The position numbers and the translations under genes are program-made. The notes beneath the pieces are model-generated. The model was not told the origin of the DNA and made no database searches. It worked only from the letters and a program-made list of their open reading frames with translations. Of a stretch of 64,000 bases of DNA, positions 1 through 10,849 are shown piece after piece (the stretch's first letter is position 1; each line of letters starts with the position of its first letter). The stretch covers positions 116,097,551 through 116,161,550 of the forward strand of contig OX578146.1 in the NCBI GenBank assembly GCA_951213105.1, in the 5' to 3' direction. The stretch comes from Amaurobius ferox. Its lineage: Eukaryota > Arthropoda > Arachnida > Araneae > Amaurobiidae.

Positions 1-712
1 AACGAAATTTGGTATAAAAATCCCTATCTGTAAACACTGGAAGTCTGTTGTTTTTCTACGCAATCGAATGTTCAGAACCCTCCTAAATTTTCGAATGAAA
101 TTTTGAAAAAATCGTCAAAAAAACAAAACTACTATTAAAGTTATGCAGATATGCATTTCATATGTAGTTTTTTATTAGAAAACGATTGACATAAATTTTT
201 TAACGCTAACATGAACCGTTCTCGAGATATTGCGCATTTTTCAAAAAATTATCAAAAAGTCATATAAAATAAAAAAAAATATTTCCTATTGAGAAACATG
301 ATCACTTTTCATATGTAATACCATGCGATAAATTGGGTGACATCATTCTCGTGGATCTAGATCGTTCCATTCATGAAAAAAGATGCTTTAAGTAATACTT
401 TTGTATTTGAACGCCAATAGTCATTTATCTGCTGTAAGAATAACTTATTTCTTCGTCCATAACGCTGGGCGAGATTTTGGCGGAATATCACCAACTTGGC
501 GACTTTTTGAAATGTTGCCAAATTAACGAAAATCTCGCCAAATGGATAAAAATGACGCTAAATCAATGAAAATGACGACTCATTGTCGAAAATTCAATAT
601 CTTTGGAAAGAATATTAGTATCTACTATAAGAAAAACCTATTTTTTTTTGCTGTAAAAGTAGTAAATTCATTACATTATATAAGGAAAGTCATGTGGTGC
701 CCACATCAGATT
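1..712 (+). repeat. Family A dispersed repeat, copy 1 (5' part cut by window edge)
   Basis: This is one of at least seven copies of a ~1 kb non-coding repeat in the window. It enters mid-element, at the block reading AACGAAATTTGGTA, and runs through the conserved landmarks: a CGCAATCGAATGTTCAGAAC block, CCGTTCTCGAGATATTGC, and a short-period zone rich in 'aaaatgacgctaaat'. It ends at a small hairpin, CATGTGGTGCCCACATCAGA, followed by a T run. No protein is encoded. The class is unknown: the ends do not match a standard MITE, and the 3' hairpin recalls Helitrons, but the CTRR end is missing. Confidence 0.8.
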
Positions 713-789
713 TTTTAAGCTTATTATTGCCTTTATCAAAGTTTCGTTATCCAGATCTTCAAAATTATTCTTATATAATCAGAATACGA

Positions 790-1350
790 CCACGAATTCA
801 AATGATATCCAAAAGTATATTCATAGTCCTTGAATCATTTTAGAGTATATTCACAGTATTTGAATGATTAATAATATCTTCATAATCTTTGAATCATTCA
901 AGTGTACCTCCATTATATATGATTGATCAAGATAATTTCCATAGTCCTTGAATTATTCAAGAGTATTTTCAACTTCGAATACTGGAGATTTTTACCTTTC
1001 AATATACTACTTGAGATACTTTTTGAAACATTCAAAAGTATTTCTAGCTTTGGACGCTGCAGATTTATATTATTTGTATATTTTCTGAGAGGTTTTTTGA
1101 ATTATTTAAGAGTATCTTCAACTGCGAATACAGGAGATTTCTACCATTTGATATACAACTTGAATAAGGAAATATTCTTTGAATCATTGAAAAATATTTG
1201 CATATTCCTTTGAATCATTAAGACTATCTCCATAATGTTTGAATCATTAAGACTATCTCCATAATGTTTGAATCATTCAAGACTATCCCAATGTTTCAAC
1301 CATTCAAAAGTATCCTCAGCTGTGGAAGATGCAGATTTCTACCATTCTTG
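790..1350. repeat. Degenerate tandem array, ~30 bp unit with longer-period blocks
   Basis: Units resemble TTGAATCATTCAAGAGTATC followed by 'tccataatg', repeated with heavy divergence. Near 1215-1290 the repeats are almost exact. A longer block, 'aagagtattttcaac..gaata..ggagattt', recurs near 959, 1031, 1109 and 1305, so several periods are superimposed. The small open frames across the array follow the repeat period and are not taken as genes. Confidence 0.6.
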
Positions 1351-2930
1351 AATTTATAGACGCTTTTAATCATTCTAGTATCAGTGAAACTGCATAATAT
1401 TGAATGAATATAAATGTAGGAGAAAGTCAACTGGAGCGTCTCACTCCTGCCATGTTTAATAACTGTACAATAACATGCAAGGTTTAAAAAACATTTGCGT
1501 AATTTGTCCGAGAAAGCTTCATTTCTGACACACAAGAATGTTAAAAGTTAAAATCGCAATATTCTGGAAAATGTCTGGGACCATTGCCAACATATATCGA
1601 CAGATTTGTCTCAAAGCCTTTTCTCGATTACTTTGGATCTTATAACATACACCATCTATTCTTGGGATTTCTTGAAGCCTGACAGGAAGAAAACTAAACA
1701 ACGTTATCGTATTTTGTTTTATGTATATTTCCCAGACACTAAAATATTTTGATGCCCAATCAACTACCATTTTAGAAATAGCCACTTAAAAAATGCATCA
1801 TAGAATTTATAGTAACCTTTTACACTGAAAACAATAATAATTACCCGATCACTGCTAGTGGATAAAAAATAGTAATTTGATTGAAAATAGTTTATAGGGG
1901 AAATTTATAATTTAAACTGCGCTACGGAATTTAATGGTATCAAATACTTACCCGTACACTCACACTGCAGACGGCAGCATCCATGAATCTGTTCGGACCT
2001 ATTCGCCCTTATTTATTCGAACTTATTAATTAAATGTACGGCTATTGTCAATGTCTGTGAAAACGTCTGGATGTTATTCTGCATCCTAGCACTAATAGCA
2101 CTTTACTCAATAGCACCAATCCACGTTCTATCTACAATTAGTTGAGGCCAGTGGTAAGCAGCCTCAATAAACGCGACGCATAAAACTATATTACCGCAAG
2201 GTGATTAGAAATCATTTAACGAGTGATGAGTAGACTGGTGGCAGGTACCACCGCTTGTCTAACGGCGGAGCGACAGTAGGAATAACTAGAACTTGTCGGA
2301 GAATAAGATGATCATCAATCTGACTAATCATTCTACAACTCCAGCTCTGACTTTACGAATCTAGGTACCTTCTCTTAACCATTTCTGGACACATCTCTGG
2401 ACCGTAGTATTATCCCAGCCAACATGTGCCCCTCCGAGCCTCATGAAGGTAAATTACCCGTCATCCCTCATAATCCATTAGCTGGTTGTGATCTTTGTGA
2501 ATGCGGATTACGGGCATTTTGATGGTCCATAATCCTCATAGACACTTGATCGTCCTTAAGTAACAAATTTTATTCAAAATTTGTTTTTCGAAAGTAAGTT
2601 ATTCAATAGAAATGTATGAAATAGTTAAGTCAAAACTCACTAGGTTTTGTCACATATCAGATACATATATACGGCATTGCAATGAAACTTAACTCATTTG
2701 CATACGTTGCCATGAGGTTCTTGTATGCAAATTTTCAAACAAACCAAAACAAGCTGTCCTTTGTGTTGTAATTTCAATTTCACTCAACGTAATTTATGTT
2801 ACAATTTTCTTATCAAAATACTAATAATAAAAATATATTGAAGGCCTTCTTAATGTGCGATCCCAAATGTTAATAGTAGGGTCAAAAATTGACAAATTCC
2901 ACCACAATCTTACACAATTTTGCTCGAATT
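1351..2930. other. Unannotated intergenic DNA
   Basis: I see no supported gene, RNA or clear repeat here. Short open frames on the minus strand (1296-1535, 1519-1785) show no recognisable domain. Confidence 0.5.
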
Positions 2931-2934
2931 TCTC

Positions 2935-3085
2935 CATTCGTTCGTAAAATATCGTGTTGTCTCTCACGTACTCACAGACATCTAAAACATTTAAATTGAA
3001 TTGCAAAATGCTCAAACGTAAGTTGGTCGAAAACGCGAATTCAAATTTTTCATCGTGGTTAAAAAATTCCCCTATACATTATATT
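2935..3085 (-). repeat. Family A repeat, diverged 5'-end fragment
   Basis: Read on the minus strand this matches the start of family A: a palindromic 'cctatacattat' end, then 'gaattcgcgttttcgacc', then the 'acgaacgaatggag' block. It is strongly diverged. The mariner element at 3091 begins within a few bases of its terminus. Confidence 0.45.
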
Positions 3086-3090
3086 ATATA

Positions 3091-3984
3091 CAGGGTGTAT
3101 ATAAACTGATGGTCAGAACTGTAAGGGGTTATAGAACTCACCAAAACAAACAACTTTCACAATACAATGTGGGGTCGGAAAGCAACCGGCGAGCTGCGAG
3201 AGGACGCTTTCACTGGAGTGGATGAAACGTTACGTCAAAATGGAGAACACAGTAAATCCCCATGTTACACGTTCCAGATCCCACCAGCAAAGATTCTCCG
3301 TGAATACGTGGTCAAAGATTATCCACGATCAATTAATTGGCCCGTATCTGTTACCAGACCGCCTAGATGGACAAAAGTACCTCACCTTCCTCCAGCAGGT
3401 GCTGCCAGTAAATCATCGAGTGATTACGTGGTTCCAGCACGACGGAGCGCCAGCACATTACACCAGTATTGTGCGGAACTACCTGGACATTGCCTTTCCG
3501 AACAGATGGGTTGGGTTGGCCGTGGTGATTCCGTCGCCTGGCCTCTCAGATCTCCCGATCTATCCTGTCTGGATTTTTTCCACTGAGGACAGCTAAAAAG
3601 CGCCATTTAGAAAACGCCCATCGAGTCACCAGAGGACCTTGTCGCCCGAATTAGCGTTGCAGCTTCAGCAGACGTTCGTGAAATGCTAAGAATCTTCCAA
3701 AGTGTAAACGATACACTCTGTCGCCGCTGTGAGGCCTGTCTCGCAGTTGGTGGTCGTTCATTTGAGCATTTCTTCTAAACATTTTGTCAATAAATTTCCA
3801 TTATTCATCTTCACTGTATTCGTCTTCACTCCATTTTGATGCGATGTTTCATCCACTCCCAGAGAAAGCGCCCTCTCGCGGCTCGCCGTTTGCTTTCCGA
3901 CCCCACATTGTATTGTGAAAGTTGTTTGTTTTGGTGAGTTCTATAACCCCTTACTGTTCTGACCATCAGTTTATATACACCCTG
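3091..3984 (+). mobile_element. Decayed mariner-like (Tc1/mariner) element with ~150 bp terminal inverted repeats
   Basis: The ends are CAGGGTGTATATAAACTGAT at the left and its reverse complement at the right. Each is flanked by TA, the Tc1/mariner target duplication. The inverted repeat extends about 150 bp per arm (about 3091-3247 and 3826-3984) with only scattered differences, which is unusually long for this superfamily. The 894 bp length is shorter than an autonomous element (about 1.3 kb), and the 5' half of the transposase gene is missing. The near-identical arms suggest fairly recent movement or gene conversion between arms. Confidence 0.85.
3222..3760 (+). pseudogene. Mariner-type transposase remnant (DDE domain, frameshifted)
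   Basis: Two overlapping frames together cover the catalytic half of a Tc1/mariner transposase. One frame gives the block around WFQHDGAPAHY, containing the second catalytic Asp, then FPNRWVG. The next frame gives the block around WPLRSPDLSCLDFF, in which the third acidic residue is the Asp in the CLD motif. The N-terminal helix-turn-helix and first catalytic Asp are absent. A frameshift near 3510 and stops after 3586 make it non-functional. Downstream sequence to about 3760 still resembles the C-terminus (RRCEACL-like). Confidence 0.8.
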
Positions 3985-3986
3985 TA

Positions 3987-4790
3987 TACAGGGAAAGTAA
4001 ACATATTTCAACCAGCTTTAGAAGCAATACAGGTATTCTTCTTCGGTACAAGGAAAACAAAACAGTTACGTCAGCAAAAACAAGGCGAATACTATTTTAG
4101 GATCCAGCTCCCATGGCAGATAACAACGTTCGTGTGCCGTTTTGAAATTTTTATACACTCGTAAACATTGAATAATTAATACTTGGCAAAAAGAAAAATT
4201 GCTATGTGCCATAATTTGAAAACTAGCAAACTCAATACTATTACGCAATTCAGTGGCCCTACATCAGTCCTACTGACATCAGTCCGAGCGGCATCAATCA
4301 TACCGGGTCACATTTCTATAATATTTTTTAGGCGTCACATTTCTATTGCCCAATATCACTGACAATCCCAACAGAATTGTTATCTTCTTGCCGCCATTAC
4401 AAACATCGGCTGTATCATGGTGGCAAACGCATAAAAGCCCGAAACTCTTCCATGGATGTTCTTTTCTGTAATGCGAGCTTAATACCATCTCTGGAAACTC
4501 TCACAATAGTGGATTCTGTAAATATAAACTAAGACGCTATAGTCTTTTTTAGCTTTACTGGTGCAACTGCTGTGAGGAGATGGATCGTCAGATGTTTGTG
4601 GGATTTAATTTTTAAAGACTGAAATATCAGAAATCTTTCAACTGCGAATTTTGATATAATTTTTTTTACATAAATAAACTGAAAGATATTTGATTAAAAG
4701 GTACATTCCATTAAACATAATAAGAAGTATCTTCCTGAGATAATACCTATCTTATGCCATGTATTCTACTGTATAGAAAAGCCTTATGTA
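3987..4790. other. Unannotated intergenic DNA
   Basis: No supported gene or repeat. A short direct repeat of the type 'catcagtcc(t/g)' lies near 4260-4290. Confidence 0.45.
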
Positions 4791-4794
4791 ATCC

Positions 4795-4978
4795 ATCACA
4801 GAGCGTGAAAGGGATGCATTCATAGACGCATGGAATAGACATCATCGTTGTCCATCAATACATTGTCCTAAACTATAAGCGTTAGAAATGAATTCTACTA
4901 CACCAAATAGTTAAATGTAGCACAATGCAGACCATTTATCATTATGATTCTGTAGTGTGTCCTAACGGGAATCAGCCA
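4795..4978 (+). repeat. Family B dispersed repeat, copy 1
   Basis: A ~200 bp non-coding repeat found at least five times in the window. Landmarks in order: 'gtgaaa.ggatgca', 'agacgcatg', 'tcaatacat', 'aactat', 'ccaaatagttaaatg', 'atgattctgt'. This copy is diverged and slightly shortened. All copies seen lie on the + strand. The class is unknown. Confidence 0.55.
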
Positions 4979-5219
4979 TATACAAATAATTTATGACCAC
5001 TAAATTTAAAATATTAAATAAACATATAAGTATCCGTGATCGAAAGTGTTCTATATAAACTCGGATCGTTTTGTTCCTCTCAAAACTAAGCCCGAAAGGG
5101 CAAGGAATTGGTAAAGTTATCTAAAAGTAAACTTCACCAATGTAAAATTAAGAATAATAACTTGATAATAACCAAACTGATGCACATACAAATATTAAAT
5201 TTAAAAAAAATCTATTTAG

Positions 5220-5963
5220 TTAAGGAGACAATGAACGTTGAAATCCAACATTTTAACTTTTCATCGAATTGGCATAATTGTTTGTACTTAGCATACATTT
5301 ATCATTTATCAAATTTGTAAACTTAACATACATTTACCAAATACAATAAAAATCTTCAATGTAGTTTAATTTTTTAACATACAAAGAAAAGAAAATTTAA
5401 TTTCAAAAGAAATAAATGTTCCTTGTGCACTACTTTTTACTTAATTTTTTTTCCTCCCAATTTCACAATATTTTGATTTAACAGAGTTATATAAACAAAT
5501 TTGTGTATTAATTTCTGAATCCCGCTTCAAATTATTTAAAAATATATATATTTCTGAATTGGAAGTCGATAATTTTTATTAAAAATGTACCTATAGTGAA
5601 GCTTTGATGCACATTTATGTCACTTAAAGGATTCAGATTTAAAAATGCATGCACAATTTTGTTAGACTATATAGCATATTGAACAAGTCCTACAAATTTC
5701 ATGTGATTATGAAAGAAATTAGGACGTATTGAACATTTTAGATGTCAAAAATTTCATTCGTGGAAAAATACATTTAAAGTGCACTTTTTATCAGAATTTT
5801 TAGTGGATCTTCACCTGTTCATAATTTTAAAAGTAAATGTTCGATGTGAATGCGATTTTTTGTAATTGATGTAAGATAATGTGTATAATAGTGTTTTGCC
5901 CCGCAAAAAATTCTGCATATTATTCTCAATTCTTGCTTATTTAGATGTTCACTGTCTCCTTAA
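5220..5963. mobile_element. TTAA-flanked MITE (family T), copy 1
   Basis: The left end reads TTAAGGAGACAATGAAC, and the right end is the near-exact reverse complement GTTCACTGTCTCCTTAA. TTAA on both sides is the target duplication typical of piggyBac-superfamily elements. The interior is AT-rich with no transposase. The terminal sequence matches the element at 53267-54124 (GGGGACGGTAGACGTTGAAA), so the two belong to one family. Confidence 0.75.
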
Positions 5964-6823
5964 ACAAACAAAATCAAAACTTATGTCATTTCATTTTACA
6001 TATATCAAGTAACACAATCTATACAAATATACTTTCAATTTAATAAACAGTTCATGAAAAATGAGTACTCACCTGTGACGCTGACAAAATACATCCAAAG
6101 AAACTATTCGTGGCTCATTATATTTCTAACATTTTAGAAAACTAGGCTTCACACAACAGAAGTTTAGACATTTAGCCTTTAAATATCAATATCACATCAC
6201 TTCAAGCATTGAGACACAAATTATAATTACAGCATATTTTGCAGAGCATTTCCCGTAAACTTTAGCACTTCGCCGACATTTGATGACCGTAATAAGATTA
6301 TATTCATTATTAGCCTCGCACCCGTGTCGATGTTGAAAATCCTGGAATCAGCCAGGAACCACATGCCGTCTGTCCAGTCAATGATCTTAGCAAATATCCA
6401 CTGAAATACTGTCAATTCGTACATAGGAAATCACAAAACGCATGCCATGCGACTATAAACCGTTATACAGTAACGTATTGCTTGCGCCATAACTAGTAGC
6501 CACAACGAGGATCATACTTATGCCTTGTGGTCAGCAAGACCACCACATGCAGGTACACACAGGTATGTCCTTAAAATGTTCTCTTTGAGCAGATAGATTG
6601 AATTGAAATTTTTTTGCAAAGAAAGTTATGACATTTTAATGGATTTCACGTGAATTTATGATGTATAAAGAAAAATACTTATAAAATTAAAAAGTAAAAT
6701 TATTACTGGTAGATAATTTAGCATTAATTTAAAATTTTAAATAAATTAGAAACAAATTTAAAACGGGGAAAATTATATTTCAAATCTTCGGCATTACGGT
6801 ATATAAGCACTGACGGATTGGTC
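5964..6823. other. Unannotated intergenic DNA
   Basis: No recognisable gene or repeat. A 65-codon minus-strand open frame at 6227-6424 has no family resemblance that I can name. Confidence 0.45.
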
Positions 6824-7478
6824 GTACACAGAATGTTTCAAAAAACGGTCTAACTTTTGAATTGTTTGTTTTAGACACATACTTCCAATTGGAAATTTGT
6901 TTTGATCCATGAAATAATTCTAAAATATTTTAAAATCTGAGTGAAATATTTGTATGAAAATACGAAATTCATTTTTATAAGCCTTCTTTAAAGCAAAATG
7001 TACGATTAATCGAAAAATAGTCACAAACTTTAATGTAATAATTAGCTTGCTTGGCATTGTGCATTTAAAATCAAAGCATGGGTATAGGAAATAGAACAGA
7101 ATTCCAGAATTAAATAATTTAACTCCACAAAATAAAGCTTTAATACACTTTAAGCACTTGTTTCTGTTGCACATTTGTTCAGTTCATAAACGGATCCCAA
7201 AACTGTGTTTCAATATCACAACGAGGTTTTCACTTAGAACCGTCATTCTTTTTAATGAGTTCCAGATTTTATATAATTTTTTTCAGTAATCAAACTTTCT
7301 TGGCTATATATAAAGGGGACTATATATAAAGTTATTTTCTGTATCATTATGCTAATACGTTAGACAGTTTTGAATATATTTTAATATAATTATTCTCACG
7401 ACTTAAAACAATTTTCCAATTGGATGTATGTGTTTAGCACCAACTGTTCAAAAATGATCATTTTTTTAAACATACTTT
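6824..7478. mobile_element. Foldback MITE with ~90 bp imperfect inverted repeats
   Basis: The left arm (about 6824-6925) contains ACACATACTTCCAATTGGAA, and the right arm (about 7385-7478) contains the inverse of ACACATACATCCAATTGGAA. Flanking arm sequence also aligns when inverted. The interior is AT-rich with no supported protein. Exact termini are uncertain, and TA flanks are possible. The class is probably a non-autonomous Tc1/mariner relative, by inference only. Confidence 0.6.
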
Positions 7479-8045
7479 ATATGACAGAATTGAAAATGTC
7501 TCCAAGTAAAACTAGCCGAAAATTCATAATCTCAAACTATATAATAGACCTCCAGAAGCATTCTGAAGTGTGATCAATACGTTACGTTTTGCTTTTCGTT
7601 AACCTTAATTAATATTCAGAACAAAACAACATAATTGCTACTACCTTTATTGAACAGTTTCTCAAAAGAAAAAGAAAATTTTCGACGATATAGGAGCCAT
7701 CGTGCTCTTCTTCTATTTGCGACAATAACACAAAACATCTGCAGTCGATCTGTAAATTCATAAATTATTCACTGAAAGTGATGGCGTATTCAAATGTTTC
7801 TAATGTTTCCGTAATATTCATCTTTAGAAGAACTTGTTGAAACTGCTATTTGTTTGGGTGTTCTTACTAAGTTTGCTTAAGTTTTCTGTTGCTAATTCAG
7901 AAGGATCTAAACAGGAATGCCTCCATTGTAATCACTTCGTAGTAACTTTCTTTGTACTTCATTTATATACTGCCTACTCAAACTCATACAATCAATGTGT
8001 CAATGTGCTTATCTTGGCCCAATTTGAATAAAAAAATATTTTAAT
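7479..8045. other. Unannotated intergenic DNA
   Basis: No supported feature. A 65-codon frame at 7834-8031 begins with a hydrophobic, signal-like stretch, but nothing else supports it as a gene. Confidence 0.4.
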
Positions 8046-8049
8046 TTAA

Positions 8050-8395
8050 AATGTACAGGGTTCCCAGGAGAGTCGTTAACCTACTAAATAACCTTGTTAG
8101 GATAGTCCCGTGAGTGCACACATTAGGTCTTTAGTAACGTGGCCAAGAACGACCAATAAAAGTGATTTCAGCGCTCCTAGTGGAGAATTTAAAACATTAA
8201 GATAGCGAATTTGGAAACATGGCAAGATAGACGAAAAAACTAATTACAAAGGCTCCAATAGGGGAGGGCAAGAGGAGGCGTTTGTACACTCTCTTCTGGA
8301 CGTTCAAAGTCATATAGGTCAACCTAGTCGGTATTGTGTATCTCATACTTAAGTTTGCCCCACTGACGTCAGTGGTTTGCACTCTCCTGGGGAAA
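8050..8395. mobile_element. Possible small MITE with CCCAGGAGAGT inverted ends
   Basis: CCCAGGAGAGT near 8062 is inverted at 8382 as ACTCTCCTGGG, giving a ~340 bp interval. No clear target duplication is visible and the arms are short, so this may be chance. A perfect palindrome, CCACTGACGTCAGTGG, lies just inside the right arm. Confidence 0.3.
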
Positions 8396-8794
8396 ATTTT
8401 ATGGGTGCCTATGCCTTAAAGCAAGCACACATATGCAAATTACGTGACAACAATTGTTCGAGAGAGTTTGATACCTTTCCATTATGTCAAAACAGTGTCT
8501 TTGCAACAATCGGTTATTTTGCTCAACGAAATAGCCATTTGGACACCAGGTATTTCGTTCTAGTTATACACAAAATATACATAATTTGCACCTTTAGTAA
8601 CCATGCATGCTTTTACACCTGTAATAACATGTCTCGTCGCGTTTTCCAAAAGCTCTTCATTTATGCTGATACATTCATATTATAAAAATCCTCGCTTTTA
8701 AATTCGTTATTTCGAGATTTATTTTGCGGATTTCGTTGTGAGATAAAAATGTTTAATATTCATTTTGCAACGGTCTACAACTTTGTAATTGATT

Positions 8795-8990
8795 TCCACA
8801 GTGTTTCTTTCAGGCATAGATACCGGGGACGGGGGGCATTTCCCTCCCCTGGAGACATTTCATCTTAACTTAGTTTCTATTTGTGTGGAAACATTTAGAT
8901 ATATTTATATAAGGCAAAAAGAAAACTTGCTCCCCCCCCCCCTAAAATTTCATTCACCTCCCCGACCAAAAAGTCCTGAAAGACTTCTTT
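8795..8990 (+). repeat. Family C dispersed repeat, + copy
   Basis: The sequence from 'cagtgtttctttcaggcata' through a G/C-rich tract, 'ctggagacattt', 'cttgctcc', to 'aaaaagt' is found again in reverse orientation at 13620-13795. The shared blocks are interrupted by expanded C and G runs. The open frame across it (8789-9148) is explained by the repeat and is not called a gene. Confidence 0.55.
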
Positions 8991-9639
8991 CCCTACCTCT
9001 AACAGAAAAGGAGGCAGACGCCGCTGGAAAAGGGGCTCAGCCTCCCCATCGTGTAGCTAGCTCCAGGGCTGGCTCAAAGCACCAGCAAAGCAAGCACTTA
9101 GCTATTATTTCAATGCTTAGGGCGACACATTTTAGGGGCGATTTTTAAATCAGCAAGGTCTTATATAAAATAGGCGCGAGTAGTCGGATTTTCATGCAAG
9201 TTAAAAAGTAGTACAAAGACATCAACTGATGAATGTTAACAATTTGTTCCGAAATAAAAGAGTAGAACCCATTATTTTTCATTCTCTCGTTCCTGGGAAA
9301 AGAAGGCATAAAAGCTAAAATATGATAGTTTCCAGTATATCGCTCCAAATGTATATTTTACAACGCAAGTAACAATGAATTGCTCTAGCACAACGAACGA
9401 CAAGTATATTTTTATTTACTATTCAAATGTAAGGAGATTACAAGATCCATGAATACCCACTCTTAAAGAGTAACTTTATAGAAGGAGATGGGTAAACGCG
9501 GCATCAAATGACACAAAAACAGTTACAGATAAAGCAATGACAATAAATCATTGCATCATAACATCTAAAAAGATAAACATAAACAATGTAAAAAAGATAA
9601 AAATGACAGTAAACGCAGGTAAAAAATTAGCTATCAATA
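8991..9639. other. Unannotated intergenic DNA
   Basis: No supported gene. The part from about 9430 may be the 3' untranslated tail of the LINE fragment described next (minus strand). Confidence 0.35.
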
Positions 9640-9835
9640 CGGAAAAATTTCTCAATTTCAACTGAATTATAAGTAAATAACCTGTCTTTGATAGCCCAGA
9701 AAAAGGAACGATAGGTAACAATGCTTTTAAAAGATTGAGGCAGAAGATTGTAAACTCTAGGAGCTAAAAAGAGATAAAATTTTTAAACTTAGTAGAATTG
9801 ACTCGAGGAAGTCTGATATTATCAGACTTCCTCGA
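9640..9835 (-). pseudogene. Probable LINE (CR1/Jockey-type) ORF2 C-terminal fragment
   Basis: Read on the minus strand, the interval translates to a stretch containing FLAPRVYNLLPQSFK and FWAIKDRLFT. This resembles the segment after the reverse transcriptase domain in many non-LTR retrotransposons, where a 'RLWNSLP'-like motif is followed by a short helical tail. No reverse transcriptase core is present, so at most the last ~60 codons survive. The identification rests on this one motif. Confidence 0.45.
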
Positions 9836-9850
9836 GGAAGTCTGATAACT
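9804..9850. repeat. Near-perfect palindrome with partial extra copies
   Basis: CTCGAGGAAGTCTGATA is followed after one base by its exact reverse complement. Two further direct copies of 'ctcgaggaagtctg' follow to about 9862. This makes a 35 bp hairpin next to short tandem copies, as expected from slippage on a hairpin. Confidence 0.8.
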
Positions 9851-9862
9851 CGAGGAAGTCTG

Positions 9863-10849
9863 TGTCCGTGCTCTATGGAGGGTCATCCAACTTGTCACCA
9901 ACTTGAGCGGTAATGACTATCATAAATGACAATTAACGTTATTTTCTTAACCGTCTCTCAGGTAGAATTCTAAAGAGATGTAAAATCGCATCTAAATTTC
10001 TCACTCTAATTTGTCAATTCTATTGATTCTTGCATTCAATTCACCCATGAAATGTAAAACAGCAATCACTTTGCTGTTTCGGATGCCTTGGTCATCCGCA
10101 ACGAATGAAAAATTTATGATGATAATTTTTTCACTATGGTCTTTTGTACATCTTTTATAGTCTCTTTACTCCCACATAAAAATTCGTATTTTTGATGTTT
10201 TCTTTAGGGAAGAAAAAAATCTGAAGAACCTCAAAGAACCATTGTTCTTTGCAATAAGTGGAATGCGTGTATATTTCTTAACTTTCCAAAAGTATTTTTA
10301 CTTTCAGTATAATTGAAATTATTCTCTATTTAATTGGAACTTTTAATATCTTGCATTTTATGTATGTACTTTCAGCATCGATTTTTTCTATATTATGCTT
10401 CCACTGATGTGCACAGCAATATACTTTTAGAGCAAAATTGGTCAGGCACGTTCTTTTCAGCGGCCCACCCAGCCACAATAAATATAAAATAAAGATAAAT
10501 AAAATAAAATAAAGATAACTGTAATGAAGGACTCATTGTATCAAATCACCTACCACTGTAAATCTTAAGACAAGCAGAAACCGAAATATGTGCATAAATC
10601 AAAACTAAATAGTTTTTTATTGTGGACTTATCATTCGCAAGTACAAGCACGCAAGGTTCTTTAATACAAAATTGAGTTTTTAAACCGACTTCTCAATCAA
10701 GAGCTGGCTAGGTTTCAATATAAGTGAAGTAACACCCTTTTTTTACCCATAATCTTTTCGTGACGTTAAAAATCATTTCCTCTTGATGATTGAAATTATT
10801 AGTATTATAATTTCGATGATTTTTGTTTAATCGAAAACCAAATGCAAAT
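9863..10849. other. Unannotated intergenic DNA
   Basis: No supported gene. A small direct duplication, 'aaataaaataaagataa', occurs near 10490-10515. Confidence 0.4.

Noticed and set aside
8789..9148. 119-codon open frame with proline-rich segment
   Set aside because: Its first half is the family C repeat and its proline content comes from a poly-C run.
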